Both the position numbers and the translations under genes were made by a program. The notes below the pieces were generated by a model that had not been told where the DNA came from, did not search any database, and saw only the letters and a list, made by a program, of their open reading frames with translations. DNA of 41,477 nt from Conexibacter sp. (GTDB taxonomy: Bacteria; Actinomycetota; Thermoleophilia; Solirubrobacterales; Solirubrobacteraceae): assembly GCA_025964325.1 (NCBI GenBank), contig JAOPZA010000212.1:1-41477 (forward strand), written 5' to 3'. Shown here one piece after another: positions 1 through 7,070 of this stretch. Position 1 is the stretch's first letter; each line of letters starts with the position of its first letter.

Positions 1-1654
1 GGGCGACCGCCGCCGCGGCGGCCGGCGCGGGCGGCGGCGGCAGCGCCGGCAGCGCGACGCCGAGCGCGGCGAAGACGTCCTCGTAGAACCCGTCCTCGCC
101 TTGCAGCAGCTGTTCGATGCGCTGGAGGAAGCGACCCGACTCGGCCCCCTGGATGATGCGGTGGTCGTAGGTAGAGGTCATCGACATGACTCTCTCCGCG
201 CCGATCATCTCGCCGACCGCGCCGAGGCCGACGGGGTAGGCGATCGAGCCGGTCGCGACGATCGTGCCCTGGCCGACCATCAGGCGCGGGACGGAGGCGA
301 TCGTGCCGATGCCGCCCGGGTTCGTCAGCGTGACGTTGCCGCCGGTCAGGTCGTCGGCGGTCAGCGTGTTCGTGCGCGCCTTCTCGACGAGCGCGTTGTA
401 GGCGTCGAGGAAGCCCTTGAAGTCGAGCGTGTCGGCGCCGCGGATGACCGGGACCATCAGCGTGCGGGAGCCGTCCTTCTTCTCGACGTCGACTGCGAGC
501 CCGAGGTTGACGGCGCCGTCGTCGATGCGGTGCGGCTTGCCGTCGAGCTCGGCGAAGTGGTGGGCCATCACGGGCAGGTCCCGGGTGGCCTGCGCGATCG
601 CGTAGGCGATCAGGTGGGTGAAGGAGGCGCGCACGCCGCCGGCTCTGAGCTGCTTGCGGCGCGCGTCGAGCGTCGTGACGGTGAGCGTGCGGAAGGAGGT
701 CGCGGTCGGGATCGCGCGGCTCTCGTCCATGTATCTGGCGAGCATCGCCGCGCCGCCTCTGATGACCGTCGCGCCCGCCGGCTTCTCCGCGGCGGTCACC
801 GCTCTGTTCGCAGGCGAGCCGCCGCCGCCGTTGGCGGCCGCGAGCACGTCGGCCTTCGTGATGCGGCCGCCGCGGGCGCTGCCGCTGACGCGGTCGAGCG
901 CGACGCCGTGGACGGCGGCCGCGCGGCGCGCGATCGGCGTGGAATCGGCTGGCGCCGTGGAATCGGCTGGCGCCGATTCCATTGGAGGTTCGGCTGGCGC
1001 CGTGGAATCGGCTGGCGCCGAACCTCCGGGCCCCCGGGGCGCGGCGGACGCGCCGCCGGTGGTGGTGCTCATGCGCGCGAGGACCTGGCCGACGGTGACG
1101 GTGTCGCCGGCGGCTGCCAGCAGCTCGGTGACGGTGCCGCTCGCGGGCGCCGGCACCTCGGCGTCGACCTTGTCGGTCGAGATCTCGACGATCGTCTCGT
1201 CGACCTCGATCGTCTGACCCGGCTCGCGGGTCCACTCGAGCACGACGCCCTCGGTGACCGATTCGCCCATCTGCGGCATGACGATCTCGATCGTCGTGGA
1301 ATCGGCTGGCGCCGATTCCATTGCGGGTTCGGCTGGCGCCGAACCCGCGGCGGCCGTCGCGGAGGCGCTCGAGCCGTTCCCGTTGCCGTTCCCGGCCGCG
1401 CCGCCGGTCGGCGCGATCTCGCAGAGGACGCTGCCGACGGAGACCGTGTCGCCCTCGGTGGCGACGATCTTCACGACGGTGCCGGAGGCGGGGGAGGGGA
1501 CCTCGGCGTCGACCTTGTCGGTCGAGATCTCGACGATCGTCTCGTCGACTTCGACGGAGTCGCCCTCAGCTTTGTGCCATTCGAGCACCGTTCCTTCGGC
1601 AACCGAATCGCCCATCTGGGGCATCACGACCTGGACCGTGGTATCGACCGACAT
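1..1654 (-). CDS. kgd: Multifunctional 2-oxoglutarate dehydrogenase (lipoyl-lipoyl-E2 part), partial at left edge
   Basis: The first 551 codons show two lipoyl domains (about residues 6-82 and 121-196; lipoyl lysines K47 and K162, both in EISTDKVDAEVP), Ala/Pro/Ser linkers, an E3-binding domain (about 238-275, PIARRAAAVHGV) and an E2 acyltransferase core. The core ends in TSTYDHRIIQGAESG (His near residue 498), followed by QGEDGFYEDVFAALGV. That ending is typical of actinobacterial KGD/OdhA proteins, where the E2 domain is fused to a thiamine-dependent E1o domain; in ordinary E2 enzymes the Q of HRIIQG is an Asp. The frame is open at the window edge, so an E1 domain probably follows (inference). 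Expected role: conversion of 2-oxoglutarate to succinyl-CoA in the TCA cycle. Mycobacterial KGD and corynebacterial OdhA lack lipoyl domains, so two here is notable. Both linkers are partly encoded by palindromic repeats. ATG start; a possible -10 (TATTGT) lies 11 nt upstream. Confidence 0.88.
   Translation of the reverse strand, partial: MSVDTTVQVVMPQMGDSVAEGTVLEWHKAEGDSVEVDETIVEISTDKVDAEVPSPASGTVVKIVATEGDTVSVGSVLCEIAPTGGAAGNGNGNGSSASATAAAGSAPAEPAMESAPADSTTIEIVMPQMGESVTEGVVLEWTREPGQTIEVDETIVEISTDKVDAEVPAPASGTVTELLAAAGDTVTVGQVLARMSTTTGGASAAPRGPGGSAPADSTAPAEPPMESAPADSTAPADSTPIARRAAAVHGVALDRVSGSARGGRITKADVLAAANGGGGSPANRAVTAAEKPAGATVIRGGAAMLARYMDESRAIPTATSFRTLTVTTLDARRKQLRAGGVRASFTHLIAYAIAQATRDLPVMAHHFAELDGKPHRIDDGAVNLGLAVDVEKKDGSRTLMVPVIRGADTLDFKGFLDAYNALVEKARTNTLTADDLTGGNVTLTNPGGIGTIASVPRLMVGQGTIVATGSIAYPVGLGAVGEMIGAERVMSMTSTYDHRIIQGAESGRFLQRIEQLLQGEDGFYEDVFAALGVALPALPPPPAPAAAAAVA
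939..1027. repeat. Nested palindromic repeat inside the lipoyl-E2 linker (copy 1)
   Basis: Tandem and nested copies of TGGAATCGGCTGGCGCCG, closed by GATTCCA and AACCTCC arms. The sequence folds into long imperfect hairpins. It lies in frame and encodes the linker between the second lipoyl domain and the E3-binding domain (repeated SAPADST / APAEP). Same sequence family as the copies at 1297-1348 and 6970-7070. Confidence 0.85.
1297..1348. repeat. Double palindrome inside the lipoyl-E2 linker (copy 2)
   Basis: Two adjacent perfect hairpins. The first has 10-bp arms TGGAATCGGC / GCCGATTCCA (1297-1320) and the second 11-bp arms GCGGGTTCGGC / GCCGAACCCGC (1323-1348); both have a TGGC loop. In the gene (minus strand) it encodes the linker between the two lipoyl domains. 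A near-identical double hairpin lies at 6970-7020. Confidence 0.9.
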
Positions 1655-1707
1655 CCTGTCGCCTGACAATAGCGATTCGTGGCGCCGGACCATTGCTCCG
1701 CGATCGG

Positions 1708-2028
1708 TCACCGGCGCGCGCGGTTCACGCCGGCGGCCGGATGGGCGCGTCGGCGCTGCTCGACGACGAACCCGATCGTTCCCGCGAACGGTCCCACGCC
1801 GCCGATCACGGCGACGACCACGGCGAGCCAGAAGGGGATCGTCCCGCGCCGCGCTGCGGCGATGCAGGCGAACGACATGAAGATCCAGAGGATCCCGTGC
1901 GCCCAGCCGCAGATCGTCGTCTCGACCGCGAGGCCGGGCACCAGCCAGAACACGAGCAGCGCGAGGTAGACCGCCGAGTGCACGAACGAGACCGTGCGCA
2001 GGAACGCGAACGAGGGAAAGCTCCTCAT
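1708..2028 (-). CDS. DUF3817 family membrane protein
   Basis: A 106-residue protein with three predicted membrane segments: about residues 12-35 (VSFVHSAVYLALLVFWLVPG), 41-62 (GWAHGILWIFMSFACIAAA) and 66-90 (FWLAVVVAVIGGVGPFAG), ending in a basic Arg-rich tail. The early FLRTVSFVHS and the central GWAHGILWIF are characteristic of DUF3817, a small integral membrane family common in actinobacteria and of unknown function. The ATG overlaps the stop of the upstream Nudix gene (ATGA), implying translational coupling, but nothing shows a functional link. Confidence 0.85.
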   Translation of the reverse strand: MRSFPSFAFLRTVSFVHSAVYLALLVFWLVPGLAVETTICGWAHGILWIFMSFACIAAARRGTIPFWLAVVVAVIGGVGPFAGTIGFVVEQRRRAHPAAGVNRARR

Positions 2029-2672
2029 CTCAGCAGCGAGGCCATCCGCCGGACGACGTCGTCCGCCTCGGACGGCCAGCGCGCGACGTCGGCCGGCCAC
2101 CACGCGTGGGCGTCGTGCTCGTCGTCGCGGACCGCCTCGGCGCCCTCCGCGAGCCACGCCATGCCGACGAGGTGGACGAGTCCGTTGGGGGTGCCGGCGA
2201 GCGCCTCGATCGTGAGCGCGGCCGGCGTCAACGACCACTCCTCCTGCAGCTCGCGCATCATCGCCTCGACCGGCTGCTCGTCGACCTCGACGGCGCCGGC
2301 GGCGCCGAGCGTCCAGCGGCCGGTCCAGGAGGCGAGCCACGGCGCGCGGCGGCCGGCGAGCCAGCGGCCCTCGGCATCGCGCACGACGCACAGCACCGAG
2401 ACGCTGCGCGCGGCCGTGCTGCCGACCAGCCGCAGCGACCAGCGGGCCGGCTGCAGCTCGAGGTGGAGTCCGCCGTCGCGCTGCTCGAAGTCGACCAGGC
2501 GGGCGGCGAGCCCGTCGTGGCTCGGCGAGCCACGCTGGCGCAGCTGCGCGAGCGCGGCGTCCGCCGCGGCGGTCTCGGCCGGGTCGGGCTCGAAAGGCTC
2601 CGAGCGCCACGCGGAGGTGACCTGGTCGGGCGACCACGGCCCGCGCGCGAGCAGTGGCGGCAGGGAAGACAT
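2025..2672 (-). CDS. Nudix hydrolase domain protein
   Basis: 215 residues. A Nudix box fits GX5EX7REUXEEXGU as GAVEVDEQPVEAMMRELQEE, except that the usual EExG reads EEWS. An N-terminal region of about 85 residues precedes the domain, as in larger Nudix enzymes acting on nucleotide derivatives; the substrate cannot be told. The glutamates expected to bind Mg2+ (REXXEE) are intact, so it is probably active. A TAGCCT hexamer ends 6 nt before the ATG, suggesting a leaderless transcript. It is divergent from the agpS-like gene, 58 nt apart, and overlaps the downstream DUF3817 gene by 4 nt. Confidence 0.83.
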   Translation of the reverse strand: MSSLPPLLARGPWSPDQVTSAWRSEPFEPDPAETAAADAALAQLRQRGSPSHDGLAARLVDFEQRDGGLHLELQPARWSLRLVGSTAARSVSVLCVVRDAEGRWLAGRRAPWLASWTGRWTLGAAGAVEVDEQPVEAMMRELQEEWSLTPAALTIEALAGTPNGLVHLVGMAWLAEGAEAVRDDEHDAHAWWPADVARWPSEADDVVRRMASLLR

Positions 2673-2678
2673 GGCACA

Positions 2679-2684
2679 AGGCTA
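2679..2684 (-). promoter_or_regulatory. -10 box, probable leaderless promoter of the Nudix gene
   Basis: TAGCCT (TANNNT type) with a 6-nt spacer to the ATG. There is no room for a ribosome-binding site, so transcription probably starts at the start codon. Confidence 0.55.
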
Positions 2685-2730
2685 ATGCAGCCGGCGCGCC
2701 CCGCCGCCACGGCTTGCAAGACTCGCGTCC

Positions 2731-4389
2731 GTGAGCGCGCGCGTCCGCAACCACTGGGGCTGGGGCTGGGAGGACGAGCAACCCTCGCTCGCCGAGCTGC
2801 GGGCCGCCGCCGGGCCGCTCGTCGAGCACCTCGGCTTCGGCGAGCGCGAGCCGGAGCCGGCGGTCGCGCTGGCGGCGATCGAGCTGCCGCCGCCGCGCCT
2901 GGCTGCACCCGCGGACCTCGCGTCGATCTGCGCGAGCGACCGCGACACGCGCGTCCGGTACGCCTACGGGCGCGCCTACCGTGACGTGGTGCGCGCGTTC
3001 CGCGGGCGGATCGACCACCCGCCCGACGTCGTCGCGCGCCCGCGCGAGGAGGCCGAGGTCGAGCGCGTGCTCGCCTGGGCCGCGGACGCCGGCGCCGCAG
3101 TGATCCCGTTCGGCGGCGGAACGAGCGTCGTCGGCGGCGTCGAGCCCCGCGTCGGCGACCGCTTCGAGGGCGCCGTCACGCTCGACGTGACCGCGCTCGA
3201 TCGCGTGCTCGAGGTCGATCAGGCCTCCGCCGCGGCGCGCGTGCAGGCCGGCGTGCTCGGCCCCGCGCTCGAGGCGCAGCTGAAGGCGGACGGGCTGACG
3301 CTGCGCCACTTCCCGCAGTCGTTCGAGCTTTCGACGCTGGGCGGCTGGATCGCGACCCGCGCCGGCGGCCACTTCGCGACGCTCGCGACGCACGTCGACG
3401 ACCTCGTCGCGGCGGTCCGTGCGATCACGCCGACCGGCGTGTGGGCGTCACGCCGGCTGCCCGGATCGGGCGCCGGGCCGAGCCCCGACCGCCTGCTGCT
3501 CGGCTCCGAGGGCACCCTCGGCGTGATCACGGAGGCGTGGGTGCGGCTCCGCCCTCCGCCGCGCCACCGCGCCAGCCGGGCGGTCCGCTTCGCCGGCTTC
3601 GGCGCCGGCGCGCGCGCCGTGCGCGCGCTCGCGCAGTCGGGTCTGCACCCGGAGAACTGCCGGCTGCTGGACGCGCGCGAGGCGGCGCTGACGCTCGCCG
3701 GCGACGGCAGCGCGGCGCTGCTGATGCTCGGCTTCGAGTCGGCCTTCGAGCCCGTCGAGGCGCGGCTGACGGCCGCGCTGCGGGTGTGCGCCGAGCACGG
3801 TGGACGGTGGGAGGCGTCCGCGGCCGGCGCGGACGGCGCCCGTGCCGGCGCGGTCGGCGGCTGGCGGGCCGCCTTTCTGCGCGCGCCCTACCTGCGCGAC
3901 GTGCTCGTCTCGATCGGGGTGCTGTCGGAGACGTTCGAGACCGCGGTCCCGTGGGATCGCTTCGAGCCCTTCGTCGCCGACGTGCGCGCGGCGGCGCGAG
4001 CGGCCGCCGTCGAGCTGTGCGGCACGGCGATCGTCACCTGCCGCATCACGCACGCCTACTCCGATGGCGCGGCGCCGTACTTCACCGTCCTCGCGCCGGT
4101 GCGACGCGGCGCCGAGCTGGAGACGTGGGACGAGATCAAGCGAACCGTCTCGGACGCGATCCTGGCCGGCGGCGGCACGATCACCCACCACCACGCCGTG
4201 GGGCGCGACCATCGCCCGTGGTACGACCAGCAGCGGCCGGAGCCGTTCGCGGCCGCGCTGCGAGCCGCCAAGACAGCACTCGACCCCGCCGGGGTGCTCA
4301 ACCCCGGCGTCCTCCTCGACCCGCCGAACGGGCCGCCAAGCCCTCGAGCGGGTCGATTCGCCCCGTTGCGCGGGGAATCGATCATCTAG
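2731..4389 (+). CDS. agpS: FAD-binding oxidase, alkyldihydroxyacetonephosphate synthase family
   Basis: 552 residues. Order: N-terminal segment (VRNHWGWGWEDEQ), PCMH/VAO-type FAD-binding domain (about 95-280; VIPFGGGTSVVGGV binds the FAD pyrophosphate, then LGSEGTLGVITEAWVRL), then a C-terminal oxidase cap ending in THHHAVGRDHRPW. The His cluster HHHAVGxDH and RITHAYSDGAAPYFTV match alkyl-DHAP synthase and mycobacterial AgpS-like proteins. Alkyl-DHAP synthase exchanges the acyl chain of acyl-DHAP for an ether-linked alcohol; whether this homologue makes ether lipids or oxidises another hydroxyacid is unresolved. GTG start. The last residues (about 541-552) are encoded by an imperfect palindrome, and the TAG stop forms part of the panE -10 box. 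Confidence 0.85.
   Translation: MSARVRNHWGWGWEDEQPSLAELRAAAGPLVEHLGFGEREPEPAVALAAIELPPPRLAAPADLASICASDRDTRVRYAYGRAYRDVVRAFRGRIDHPPDVVARPREEAEVERVLAWAADAGAAVIPFGGGTSVVGGVEPRVGDRFEGAVTLDVTALDRVLEVDQASAAARVQAGVLGPALEAQLKADGLTLRHFPQSFELSTLGGWIATRAGGHFATLATHVDDLVAAVRAITPTGVWASRRLPGSGAGPSPDRLLLGSEGTLGVITEAWVRLRPPPRHRASRAVRFAGFGAGARAVRALAQSGLHPENCRLLDAREAALTLAGDGSAALLMLGFESAFEPVEARLTAALRVCAEHGGRWEASAAGADGARAGAVGGWRAAFLRAPYLRDVLVSIGVLSETFETAVPWDRFEPFVADVRAAARAAAVELCGTAIVTCRITHAYSDGAAPYFTVLAPVRRGAELETWDEIKRTVSDAILAGGGTITHHHAVGRDHRPWYDQQRPEPFAAALRAAKTALDPAGVLNPGVLLDPPNGPPSPRAGRFAPLRGESII
4353..4381. repeat. Imperfect palindrome encoding the C-terminal tail of the AgpS-like protein
   Basis: Arms TCGATTC and GAATCGA enclose CCCCG / CGGGG with a one-base bulge and a TTGCG-type loop. 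It ends 5 nt before the stop codon, so the tail residues ...GRFAPLRGES are repeat-encoded. The GATTC/GAATC arms recall the repeats at 1297 and 6970. Confidence 0.6.
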
Positions 4390-4392
4390 GGT
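4387..4392 (+). promoter_or_regulatory. -10 box of panE overlapping the upstream stop codon
   Basis: TAGGGT with a 6-nt spacer to the panE ATG. Its first three bases are the TAG stop of the preceding gene. Confidence 0.5.
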
Positions 4393-4398
4393 CGGGGG

Positions 4399-5307
4399 AT
4401 GCCCACCAGCTTCGGCATCCTCGGCCCCGGCGGCGTCGGCGGCTTCCTCGCCGCCGCGCTCGATCGCTCCGGCGAGGCGGTGACGGTCGTCGCCCGCGAG
4501 GAGACGGCCGCGCTGATCGCGCGCGACGGCATCGAGCTCGAGAGCAGGCGACTCGGCGACTTCACCGCTCGCCCGGCCGCCACCGCGCGGCTGACGGAGC
4601 CCGTCGACGTGCTGTTCGTCGCCACCAAGGCCGCCGCGCTCGAGCAGGCGCTCACGCGCATCGAGGCCGACCCCGGCGTGGTCGTGCCGCTGCTGAACGG
4701 CCTCGACCACGTCGCCGTCCTGCGCGAGCGCTTCGGCGTCTCCGCGGTGGCGGGCACGATCCGGATCGAGGCCGACCGGACGGCGCCCCGGCACGTCGAG
4801 CAGACGAGCCCGTTCCTGCGCATCGACGTCGCCTCCGACGACCCGGCGCCGCGCGAGCGGCTGGCCGCGCTCGTCGGCACGCTCAACAAGGCGGATGTCC
4901 CTGCGCGGCTCGTCGACGGCGAGGCGAACGTGCTCTGGAGCAAGCTGCTGCGGCTGAACGCGCTCGCCCTCACCACGAGCGCCTACGACCTGCCGCTCGG
5001 CGCCATCCGCGACGACCCGAGCCGGCGCGCCGAGCTGGAGGCGTGCGTGGACGAGTCAGCGGCGATCGCGCGCGCCGAGGGCGCCGCCGCCGATCCCGAG
5101 GCGACGCTCACGGAGCTCGACGAGGCCCATGCCGAGCTGGGCAGCTCGATGCGGCGCGACATCGCCGCCGGGCGCACGCCGGAGCTCGACGCGATCGCGG
5201 GCGCGGTGTTGCGCGCGGGGGCGCGCCACGGGCTCTCGTCCCCGACGATCGAGGCGCTCGCCGCCCGCGTCGCCCGGCGGGCGGGCATCCCGGCCCCCCG
5301 GCTTTAG
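4399..5307 (+). CDS. panE: 2-dehydropantoate 2-reductase (ketopantoate reductase)
   Basis: 302 residues. An N-terminal Rossmann motif (GILGPGGVGGFLAAAL) binds NADPH; VLFVATKAAAL and VVPLLNGLDHV are family motifs. The catalytic lysine lies in NVLWSKLLRLNAL, and the C-terminal ApbA domain has MRRDIAAGRTPELDAI. The enzyme reduces ketopantoate to pantoate in pantothenate/CoA synthesis in the cytoplasm. PanE-like proteins also include reductases of other 2-ketoacids, so the pathway role is inferred from the family. Nine nt separate it from the upstream gene, but it appears to have its own leaderless promoter. Confidence 0.88.
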   Translation: MPTSFGILGPGGVGGFLAAALDRSGEAVTVVAREETAALIARDGIELESRRLGDFTARPAATARLTEPVDVLFVATKAAALEQALTRIEADPGVVVPLLNGLDHVAVLRERFGVSAVAGTIRIEADRTAPRHVEQTSPFLRIDVASDDPAPRERLAALVGTLNKADVPARLVDGEANVLWSKLLRLNALALTTSAYDLPLGAIRDDPSRRAELEACVDESAAIARAEGAAADPEATLTELDEAHAELGSSMRRDIAAGRTPELDAIAGAVLRAGARHGLSSPTIEALAARVARRAGIPAPRL

Positions 5308-5441
5308 ACTAGATAACTGTTATTAGCCGCACACCTATTCAGAACTGAACAATCGGGCATGGGGTTGTCGGCAGCCCCGACGCGCCAGAGGATGCGAGTC
5401 GCGATGACCCTCTCGCCGTACACCTGTCCGTCCCCGACCCG
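5308..5441. promoter_or_regulatory. AT-rich intergenic stretch with a short palindrome
   Basis: About 50 bases after the panE stop are much richer in A/T than the rest of the window. They hold the perfect 11-nt palindrome ATAACTGTTAT (5313-5323). No conserved ORF was seen here. It may be an operator or promoter for the small genes that follow, but no -35/-10 pair is clear. Confidence 0.3.
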
Positions 5442-5690
5442 GTGCTCGCCCTTCCCCCGGCGACCGCCGCGTGCCTCCGGGCGTGCTCCCAGGATCGTGC
5501 GCGGACGTGCCGAGAAGGCATCGTTCCCTGCGCCGGCCGAGCGCTGCTAGTCCCGGGCAGGAACGTACGTGCGAGTTGGACGGCGGCCCTGGTGTGGGGC
5601 ATCCACACCGGGGCCGCCGTCGTCGCGCTGCGGGCGGTGGACCCGGCCCGGCGGCGAGGCGGCCAGGAGACGGCCCGGGGTCTGCTGTGA
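5442..5690 (+). CDS. Small hypothetical ORF, doubtful
   Basis: 82 codons from GTG. The second half (VRASWTAALVWGIHTGAAVV, then ALRAVDPARRRGG) has coding-like third-position G/C bias. The first half is Cys/Arg-rich and unconvincing. It ends 4 nt before the GTG of the next ORF, as operon genes often do. A 39-nt near-perfect hairpin runs through its middle, which suits an untranslated regulatory leader better than a protein. No family recognised. Confidence 0.3.
   Translation: MLALPPATAACLRACSQDRARTCREGIVPCAGRALLVPGRNVRASWTAALVWGIHTGAAVVALRAVDPARRRGGQETARGLL
5581..5619. terminator. Long near-perfect hairpin (terminator or attenuator candidate)
   Basis: Arms CGGCGGCCC (5581-5589) and GGGCCGCCG (5611-5619), one T:G position, inner arms GGTGTGG / CCACACC, and loop GGCAT. 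That is 16 Watson-Crick pairs plus one G-U pair. No T-tract follows, so intrinsic termination is uncertain; it precedes the 5695 ORF and the HTH gene. Confidence 0.45.
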
Positions 5691-5694
5691 CTTC

Positions 5695-6006
5695 GTGCAC
5701 GGGCCGCGCGGCGACGAGGACCGCAGCTGGCCGTGGCAGGAGCGGCTCCTGCTCGAGCGCGCGCTCGATTGGTGGGCGGCCGTCGACGGCGCCGTCCATC
5801 GCGGCGGCGGGCGCCCGCAGGTCCGCGCCGGGACCGACTCAGGAGCTTTGCGCGGCGCGTTGATCGCGCTCGCGAAGCAGGTCCATGCCGGTCGCGCGGC
5901 CGGCATGCCGGTGGAGCGGATCGTCGCCGTCACCCGGCTCGAACCCGACCTCGTGGACGAGATCCTGCAACGCGCACCCGGCGAGTTGCCGGACACCTCG
6001 CGCTGA
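5695..6006 (+). CDS. Hypothetical protein upstream of the winged-helix regulator
   Basis: 103 residues from GTG, the only in-frame start that keeps coding-like codons. Third positions are almost all G or C. An aromatic/charged segment (WPWQERLLLERALDWWAAVD) is followed by a helical segment (LRGALIALAKQVHAGRAAGM) and a possible helix-turn-helix-like end (PVERIVAVTRLEPDLVDEIL). No family recognised. It lies 20 nt before the regulator gene on the same strand, so the two are probably co-transcribed; the C-terminal piece could act in DNA or protein binding (inference). Confidence 0.55.
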   Translation: MHGPRGDEDRSWPWQERLLLERALDWWAAVDGAVHRGGGRPQVRAGTDSGALRGALIALAKQVHAGRAAGMPVERIVAVTRLEPDLVDEILQRAPGELPDTSR

Positions 6007-6026
6007 ACGACGGAGAGGCCCGCGCC

Positions 6027-6596
6027 ATGCCGACCGGCATCCGGACGATCGACGCGCGCGTGGTGAAGGCCCTCGGGCACCCGACGCGCGTGCGGATCCT
6101 CGCCGTCCTGCGAGACCGCGAGCTCGCCAGCCCGGTCGAGCTGGCGGACGAGTTGAAGGTCCCGCTCGGGACGATCAGCTACCACGTCCGGCGGCTCGAG
6201 ACGCTCGGCCTGATCGAGCTGGCGACGCGCACGCAGCGGCGCGGCGCGGTCGAGCACCACTACCGCGCGCGGGAGGCCCTCGGCGCGGCGTCGCGCCGTC
6301 CGAGGGAGGACGGCCATGTGCGCGAGACCGCCGCCGCCGCGTCGCGGGCGCTCGCCGACGCGCTACGGATGCTCCCGGCCGGCGGCTTCGATACGTCCGC
6401 CGCGCGCGTCGAGGAGCGCACGATCGCGCTGGACGAGGAGGGCCGCGCCGAGCTCGACGCCGAGCAGCTCCGCTGGCTCGGCGAGATCGCGCGGATCGAA
6501 CGCGACAGCGCGCGGCGTCTCGCGGTCGCGGGCGCGGATTCGGGCCGCGTCTGGACGGTCGTCGCGATCGTCTTCGACGTCGACGGCGCTAGTTGA
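6027..6596 (+). CDS. Winged helix-turn-helix transcriptional regulator (ArsR-like)
   Basis: 189 residues. The N-terminal 80 form an ArsR-type winged helix: VVKALGHPTRVRILAVLRDR, then ELADELKVPLGTISYHVRRL as the recognition helix region, then LGLIELATRTQRRGAVEHHY as the wing. The C-terminal half is helical and acidic (EEGRAELDAEQLRWLGEIAR) and may be a dimerisation or ligand domain. No metal-binding Cys motif is visible, so it is not a classical metal sensor. A GGAGAGG ribosome-binding site lies 9 nt before the ATG. Its end overlaps the convergent 6589 gene by 8 nt. Targets unknown. Confidence 0.8.
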   Translation: MPTGIRTIDARVVKALGHPTRVRILAVLRDRELASPVELADELKVPLGTISYHVRRLETLGLIELATRTQRRGAVEHHYRAREALGAASRRPREDGHVRETAAAASRALADALRMLPAGGFDTSAARVEERTIALDEEGRAELDAEQLRWLGEIARIERDSARRLAVAGADSGRVWTVVAIVFDVDGAS

Positions 6597-6912
6597 ACGA
6601 GCGGCGCTCGACGGGATCGCCGCCGACCGACGTCGTGGCGACCGCTTCGACGACCTCGTCCTCGGCGACTTCCCGCTTGTCCTCGTCGTGCTGACCGTCG
6701 CAGAGCACGCGGAAGTTCCCGGTCCCGCCGCTGTCGGCGTGGATCGTGATGCCAGGCAGGATCTCCTCGCCTTCGTCGAGCCCGAGCCGCTCGAGGTCGA
6801 AGTGCGCGAGACCGATGCCGTACGCCGTGTGGGTCGGGTTCTCGCGGTCGTGCGCGGCGATCGCCTGGGCGAAGCGCTGCAGGTTCTTCGCGATCTTGCT
6901 CGTGTCCGCCAT
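6589..6912 (-). CDS. Hypothetical protein of 107 residues
   Basis: Not recognised. The sequence starts MADTSKIAKNLQRFAQAIAA and continues HTAYGIGLAHFDLERLGLDE, then GITIHADSGGTGNFRVLCDG and an acidic C-terminus. It is hydrophilic, with no signal peptide or membrane segment. A GAGGGAG ribosome-binding site precedes the ATG and a TACGCT -10-like hexamer lies 11 nt upstream. Codon bias is coding-like. It is convergent with the HTH gene (8-nt overlap); 57 nt upstream begins the palindromic array shared with the glyoxalase gene. Confidence 0.65.
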   Translation of the reverse strand: MADTSKIAKNLQRFAQAIAAHDRENPTHTAYGIGLAHFDLERLGLDEGEEILPGITIHADSGGTGNFRVLCDGQHDEDKREVAEDEVVEAVATTSVGGDPVERRSFN

Positions 6913-6969
6913 CGCTCCCTCGCAGCGTAGCGCGAGCCCGGCCAATCGGTCCAGCCGCGGGCACCACCC

Positions 6970-7070
6970 GCGGGTTCGGCGTAGCCGAACCCGCATTGGA
7001 ATCGGCGCCAGCCGATTCCACCGCCAGCCGATTCCAACGCTAGGCCGATTCCACCGCTAGGCCGATTCCA
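6970..7070. repeat. Double palindrome plus tandem half-units at the end of the glyoxalase gene (copy 3)
   Basis: Hairpin GCGGGTTCGGC-GTA-GCCGAACCCGC (6970-6994), then TGGAATCGGC-GCCA-GCCGATTCCA (6997-7020). Three tandem half-units follow, each ending GCCGATTCCA (7021-7036, 7037-7053, 7054-7070), the last two with CGCTAG in place of CGCCA. The two hairpins match the element at 1297-1348 almost base for base on the opposite strand. The last half-unit contains the glyoxalase stop codon. Confidence 0.9.

Noticed and set aside
5335-5799. Minus-strand ORFs across the weak region after panE
   Set aside because: Low-complexity Arg/Pro/Ser translations without motifs; codon bias favours the plus-strand ORFs.
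6970-7070. Possible CRISPR-like array
   Set aside because: Units are about 17 nt, touch each other without spacers, overlap a coding end, and no cas genes are nearby.
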